From NCBI GenBank assembly GCA_007117675.1, contig SKGB01000013.1:1-6000 (forward strand): 6,000 nt of DNA, written 5' to 3'. The notes below the pieces were generated by a model. That model saw only the letters and a list, made by a program, of their open reading frames with translations, did no database searches and was not told the origin of the DNA. The translations under genes and the position numbers were made by a program. How positions within the stretch are numbered: position 1 is the first letter of the stretch; each line of letters begins with the position of its first letter. This document shows, piece after piece, positions 4,543-6,000 of the stretch. Source of the DNA: Candidatus Nomurabacteria bacterium. GTDB lineage: Bacteria; Patescibacteriota; Minisyncoccia; Phycocordibacterales; CSBR16-119.

Positions 4543-5064
4543 ATGACCACAGTCGCAACAATCAATGAAATCGTCGATGCCGCTATGACCACCCGCAAAG
4601 GCGTCAATGTCAAATTGCAATGGGAACGCACGTGCAAGGTTAAGAAATCCTGCTCCGATACCATCACGAAGCGCACAGACATGACTGGGCGAGTTGGAAT
4701 CAATTACAGCAATCAAAAGGCTGTTCAAGAGTTGCGGGACGCTGGCGAGCTTCCTAGCGAGGAGCAACCGATATGGCATGGCAAAGGCGAGTGGGTTATC
4801 TTCCCCTATATCCTGCGACACGTAGATACAAACCAGCTTTATCTGCGCCTTTACAAGGGTACGGATAGCCGTCACATTCCATCTGTTCAATACTTCCGCA
4901 ATGGTATGGAAGTATCTAAGGAGAGCGTGTTGGATGATCTGCTAGCTAGCGAGAAGAGCGTTAAGAATGGTTTGTGTTTCGTAGTCAAGATTGAAGATAT
5001 GCTTTCAATCGGCAGAATGGCAGAAGTCGAGGAGGCAGAAGAGACTGAAGCTATACCATTCTAA
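4543..5064 (+). CDS. Hypothetical protein, 173 aa, possible paralogue of the 191-aa protein
   Basis: I do not recognise a named family. GAGGAG seven bases upstream supports the ATG, and the leader through this ATG is identical over 39 bp to that of the gene at 1166. The basic N-terminal third (residues about 18-48, rich in K, R and T) is followed by a hydrophobic/aromatic stretch near residue 80. The C-terminal half alternates likely beta strands: YLRLY, then NGMEVSKES, then FVVKIEDMLSIGRM. It ends in an acidic tail, EVEEAEETEAIPF. An acidic tail with a terminal hydrophobic residue recalls single-strand-binding-protein tails that recruit partners, but this is only a resemblance. The motif order is shared with the 191-aa protein, so ancient duplication is possible. 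Codon use is slightly richer in G and C than in its neighbours. Confidence 0.8.
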   Translation: MTTVATINEIVDAAMTTRKGVNVKLQWERTCKVKKSCSDTITKRTDMTGRVGINYSNQKAVQELRDAGELPSEEQPIWHGKGEWVIFPYILRHVDTNQLYLRLYKGTDSRHIPSVQYFRNGMEVSKESVLDDLLASEKSVKNGLCFVVKIEDMLSIGRMAEVEEAEETEAIPF

Positions 5065-5075
5065 AGCATAAGGCA

Positions 5076-5116
5076 ACTAGCAACCCGCTCCAAATTACAG
5101 GAGCGGGTTTGCTAGT
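5076..5116 (+). terminator. Hairpin terminator after the 173-aa gene
   Basis: A 16-bp stem (5076-5091 with 5100-5116) has one bulged T and an 8-nt loop. The GC-rich inner part, CCCGCTCC with GGAGCGGG, is followed by TTT and then by more pairing rather than a long T run. The outer stem abuts the next GTCAAG. Confidence 0.75.
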
Positions 5117-5139
5117 GTCAAGCATATATTTATAGAGTA
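5117..5139 (+). repeat. Bipartite site, forward copy 9
   Basis: GTCAAG (5117-5122), 12 bp, GAGTA (5135-5139). This is the last complete copy. Only half sites follow (GTCAAG 5199-5204, CTTGAC 5235-5240 and 5308-5313). Confidence 0.8.
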
Positions 5140-5151
5140 AGAAAATAATTT

Positions 5152-5193
5152 GCATAGGCATATGACATGGGGAATTGTATCATAACCATATGC
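5152..5193 (+). repeat. GCATATG inverted repeat within a regulatory block
   Basis: GCATATG (5158-5164) and CATATGC (5187-5193) face each other across 22 bp. The block's left edge, GCATAGGCATATGAC (5152-5166), recurs with one change at 5357-5371, downstream of the second promoter. These may be operator sites for the tandem promoters. Confidence 0.5.
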
Positions 5194-5235
5194 ATCTTGT
5201 CAAGGAAATTAATTTATTTCTTTTTAATTATATGC

Positions 5236-5264
5236 TTGACACTGAATGGCGGATATGATACACT
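5236..5264 (+). promoter_or_regulatory. Promoter P7, consensus sigma70 type
   Basis: TTGACA (5236-5241), 17 bp, TACACT (5259-5264). The -35 overlaps a CTTGAC half site. The only AUG close to the predicted start opens a two-codon frame (ATG TGG TGA, 5279-5287). Confidence 0.75.
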
Positions 5265-5308
5265 ATAAGGTTACGTATATGTGGTGAAAAAATATTTTTA
5301 TTTTTTGC

Positions 5309-5337
5309 TTGACATATACAAAAACATATGCTAAAAT
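5309..5337 (+). promoter_or_regulatory. Promoter P8, near-consensus sigma70 type
   Basis: TTGACA (5309-5314), 17 bp, TAAAAT (5332-5337). The strongest-looking promoter in the window, with no convincing coding sequence in the 280 bp downstream. Confidence 0.8.
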
Positions 5338-5472
5338 AGGGTGAAAATACAAAATCGCATAGGCAAATGACCCTCTGAAATATTAAGGGGTTCCCTTTCC
5401 CGGGGGTGCCCTAGAGCTTGTTGAGCGAACCTTTCATGTGGCGTTGTAAAATGGGTCTGGAAAAAATCGTTT

Positions 5473-5492
5473 AATAGGGGATAATAGGGGAT
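5473..5492 (+). repeat. 10-bp tandem repeat AATAGGGGAT, two copies
   Basis: AATAGGGGAT at 5473-5482 and again at 5483-5492, followed by a related TTTTAAGGG. A G-rich strand of this kind is typical of protein-bound cis sites. Confidence 0.8.
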
Positions 5493-5505
5493 TTTAAGGG
5501 ACTCC

Positions 5506-5546
5506 GAAAATTTTTCACACACCGGGATATTTTTGAAATTGAAAAA
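5506..5546 (+). repeat. 41-bp direct repeat, copy 1
   Basis: Perfectly identical to 5570-5610, with a 64-bp period. It contains CACACACCGGGATATTTTTG. Confidence 0.9.
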
Positions 5547-5569
5547 AGTCATTTTGAAAAAGAAACGTT

Positions 5570-5610
5570 GAAAATTTTTCACACACCGGGATATTTTTGA
5601 AATTGAAAAA
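5570..5610 (+). repeat. 41-bp direct repeat, copy 2
   Basis: The second perfect copy. It ends 8 bp before the stop codon of the convergent minus-strand gene. Confidence 0.9.
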
Positions 5611-5618
5611 GTTGGTTG

Positions 5619-6000
5619 TTATAATACAAAATGGTCTTTGTCGTGCTGGTAATATAAGTTTAGAACAGGTTTCGTATGAAGTAGGTCGTTTAGTGTTTTT
5701 GTTTTTCTAATCCATATTTTATCGAATTTAGATATAAAATACAGTTGTGCATTTTTGTATTTTTCCGATCCGATTTCTCCGAAATTAATTGACCATATTT
5801 CCATTAACATTTTCAATTGTTTAAATGTAAAAGCGTCGAGTCTTTTTGTTTGGTTTAAGCTTTTATACTCATTATCGCAAAATTTTTCCATCCAAGACGA
5901 AGTTGTGTTCAGATATGTATGTTTTAAGCATTTAAGTAACCATTCTACATCATGTTCTGAATTTTTTTCTTCGATGAATTTTTTATGTGATTTAATATCA
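5619..6000 (-). CDS. Hypothetical protein, 5' partial, minus strand
   Basis: The frame is open from the right edge (first complete codon ending at 5999) to a TAA at 5619-5621, giving at least 126 residues. An ATG at 5891 exists, but it has no Shine-Dalgarno and the frame continues upstream of it with plausible sequence (for example EEKNSEHDVEWLLKCLKHTY), so the true start lies outside the window. The protein is rich in K, N, aromatic residues and L, looks helical, and has no signal or membrane segment. I recognise no family. Its DNA is clearly more AT-rich than the array, and it runs in the opposite direction with none of the array's repeats. It may therefore mark the boundary of the array or a separately acquired gene. 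Confidence 0.65.
   Translation of the reverse strand, partial: DIKSHKKFIEEKNSEHDVEWLLKCLKHTYLNTTSSWMEKFCDNEYKSLNQTKRLDAFTFKQLKMLMEIWSINFGEIGSEKYKNAQLYFISKFDKIWIRKTKTLNDLLHTKPVLNLYYQHDKDHFVL

Larger units (their letters stand above)
5338..5618 (+). other. Non-coding region downstream of P8, possible RNA gene or cis-acting site
   Basis: I see no plus-strand frame here with a ribosome site and more than about 20 codons. The minus-strand frame at 5331-5582 has no coding character that I trust. The region contains a GC-rich segment (about 5388-5415, with AAGGGG, CCCGGGGG and GCCCT), a 10-bp tandem repeat and a perfect 41-bp direct repeat. It could be a non-coding transcript, or a cis-acting site such as an origin, oriT or packaging site. 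None of these is demonstrated. Confidence 0.4.

Noticed and set aside
4498..4890. Overlapping minus-strand frames opposite the 173-aa gene
   Set aside because: They overlap a well-supported plus-strand gene and its promoter, and have no promoter or ribosome site of their own.
184..5139. CRISPR array
   Set aside because: Repeats are dispersed between genes in both orientations, are not evenly spaced with unique spacers, and no cas gene is present.
5388..5430. Phage cos site or plasmid nic site in the GC-rich segment
   Set aside because: The base composition is suggestive, but I recognise no known nic or cos consensus, and no terminase or relaxase gene is in view.
5331..5582. Minus-strand 83-aa frame over the non-coding region
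   Set aside because: It includes the 41-bp repeat and the -10 of P8, has no Shine-Dalgarno, and has an odd, phenylalanine-rich composition derived from A-rich repeats.

Overview
The window is a one-directional array of short bacterial genes from a mobile element. Overall base composition is AT-rich. Genes start with good Shine-Dalgarno sites (AAGGAG, GAGGAG) and have sigma70-type promoters with 17-bp spacers. Two genes are recognisable with confidence: a SprT-family zinc metalloprotein (393-914) and an ArdC-type antirestriction protein (2612-3535). A third (2041-2430) is a free-standing sigma70 region 4. Three further genes (1166-1741, 3968-4261, 4543-5064) are unknown to me. The zinc-ribbon end of the SprT protein looks like the gammaproteobacterial SprT type, so a low-GC gammaproteobacterial host is my guess, not a demonstrated fact. 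The content fits a phage early region or the leading region of a conjugative plasmid. No structural, replication, relaxase or transfer gene is present to decide between them.

Layout: 1-96 is the end of an upstream gene, followed by a strong terminator. From 97 to about 5140, six plus-strand genes alternate with long intergenic cassettes. A full cassette reads: intrinsic terminator; one to three copies of a bipartite site GTCAAG-N12-GAGTA; accessory modules (a 25-bp block with the palindrome TATGATATCATA and a 25-bp block containing TTTGATAACTAAAAC); one inverted copy of the bipartite site; a promoter TTGCAA-N17-TAnnnT; a conserved leader ATGGGATAGGGTACAACAA; and a Shine-Dalgarno site. The inverted site lies exactly 33 or 43 bp from the -35 box in all five cassettes that have it. 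That one-helical-turn difference points to a DNA-binding regulator.

From 5140 to 5618 there is no convincing gene. This stretch holds two tandem consensus promoters (TTGACA type, unlike the array promoters), a locally GC-rich segment, a 10-bp tandem repeat and a perfect 41-bp direct repeat. A more AT-rich minus-strand gene of unknown function enters from the right edge and ends at 5619.

How it may work together (inference): the array looks like a regulon in which each gene has its own promoter, terminator and a shared regulatory site, so all can be switched together. The stand-alone sigma region 4 has lost two residues that normally read the -35 element. The array promoters carry TTGCAA instead of TTGACA, so this protein could be the array's own specificity factor. 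The products that can be named (ArdC, SprT-like) suit early establishment in a new host.
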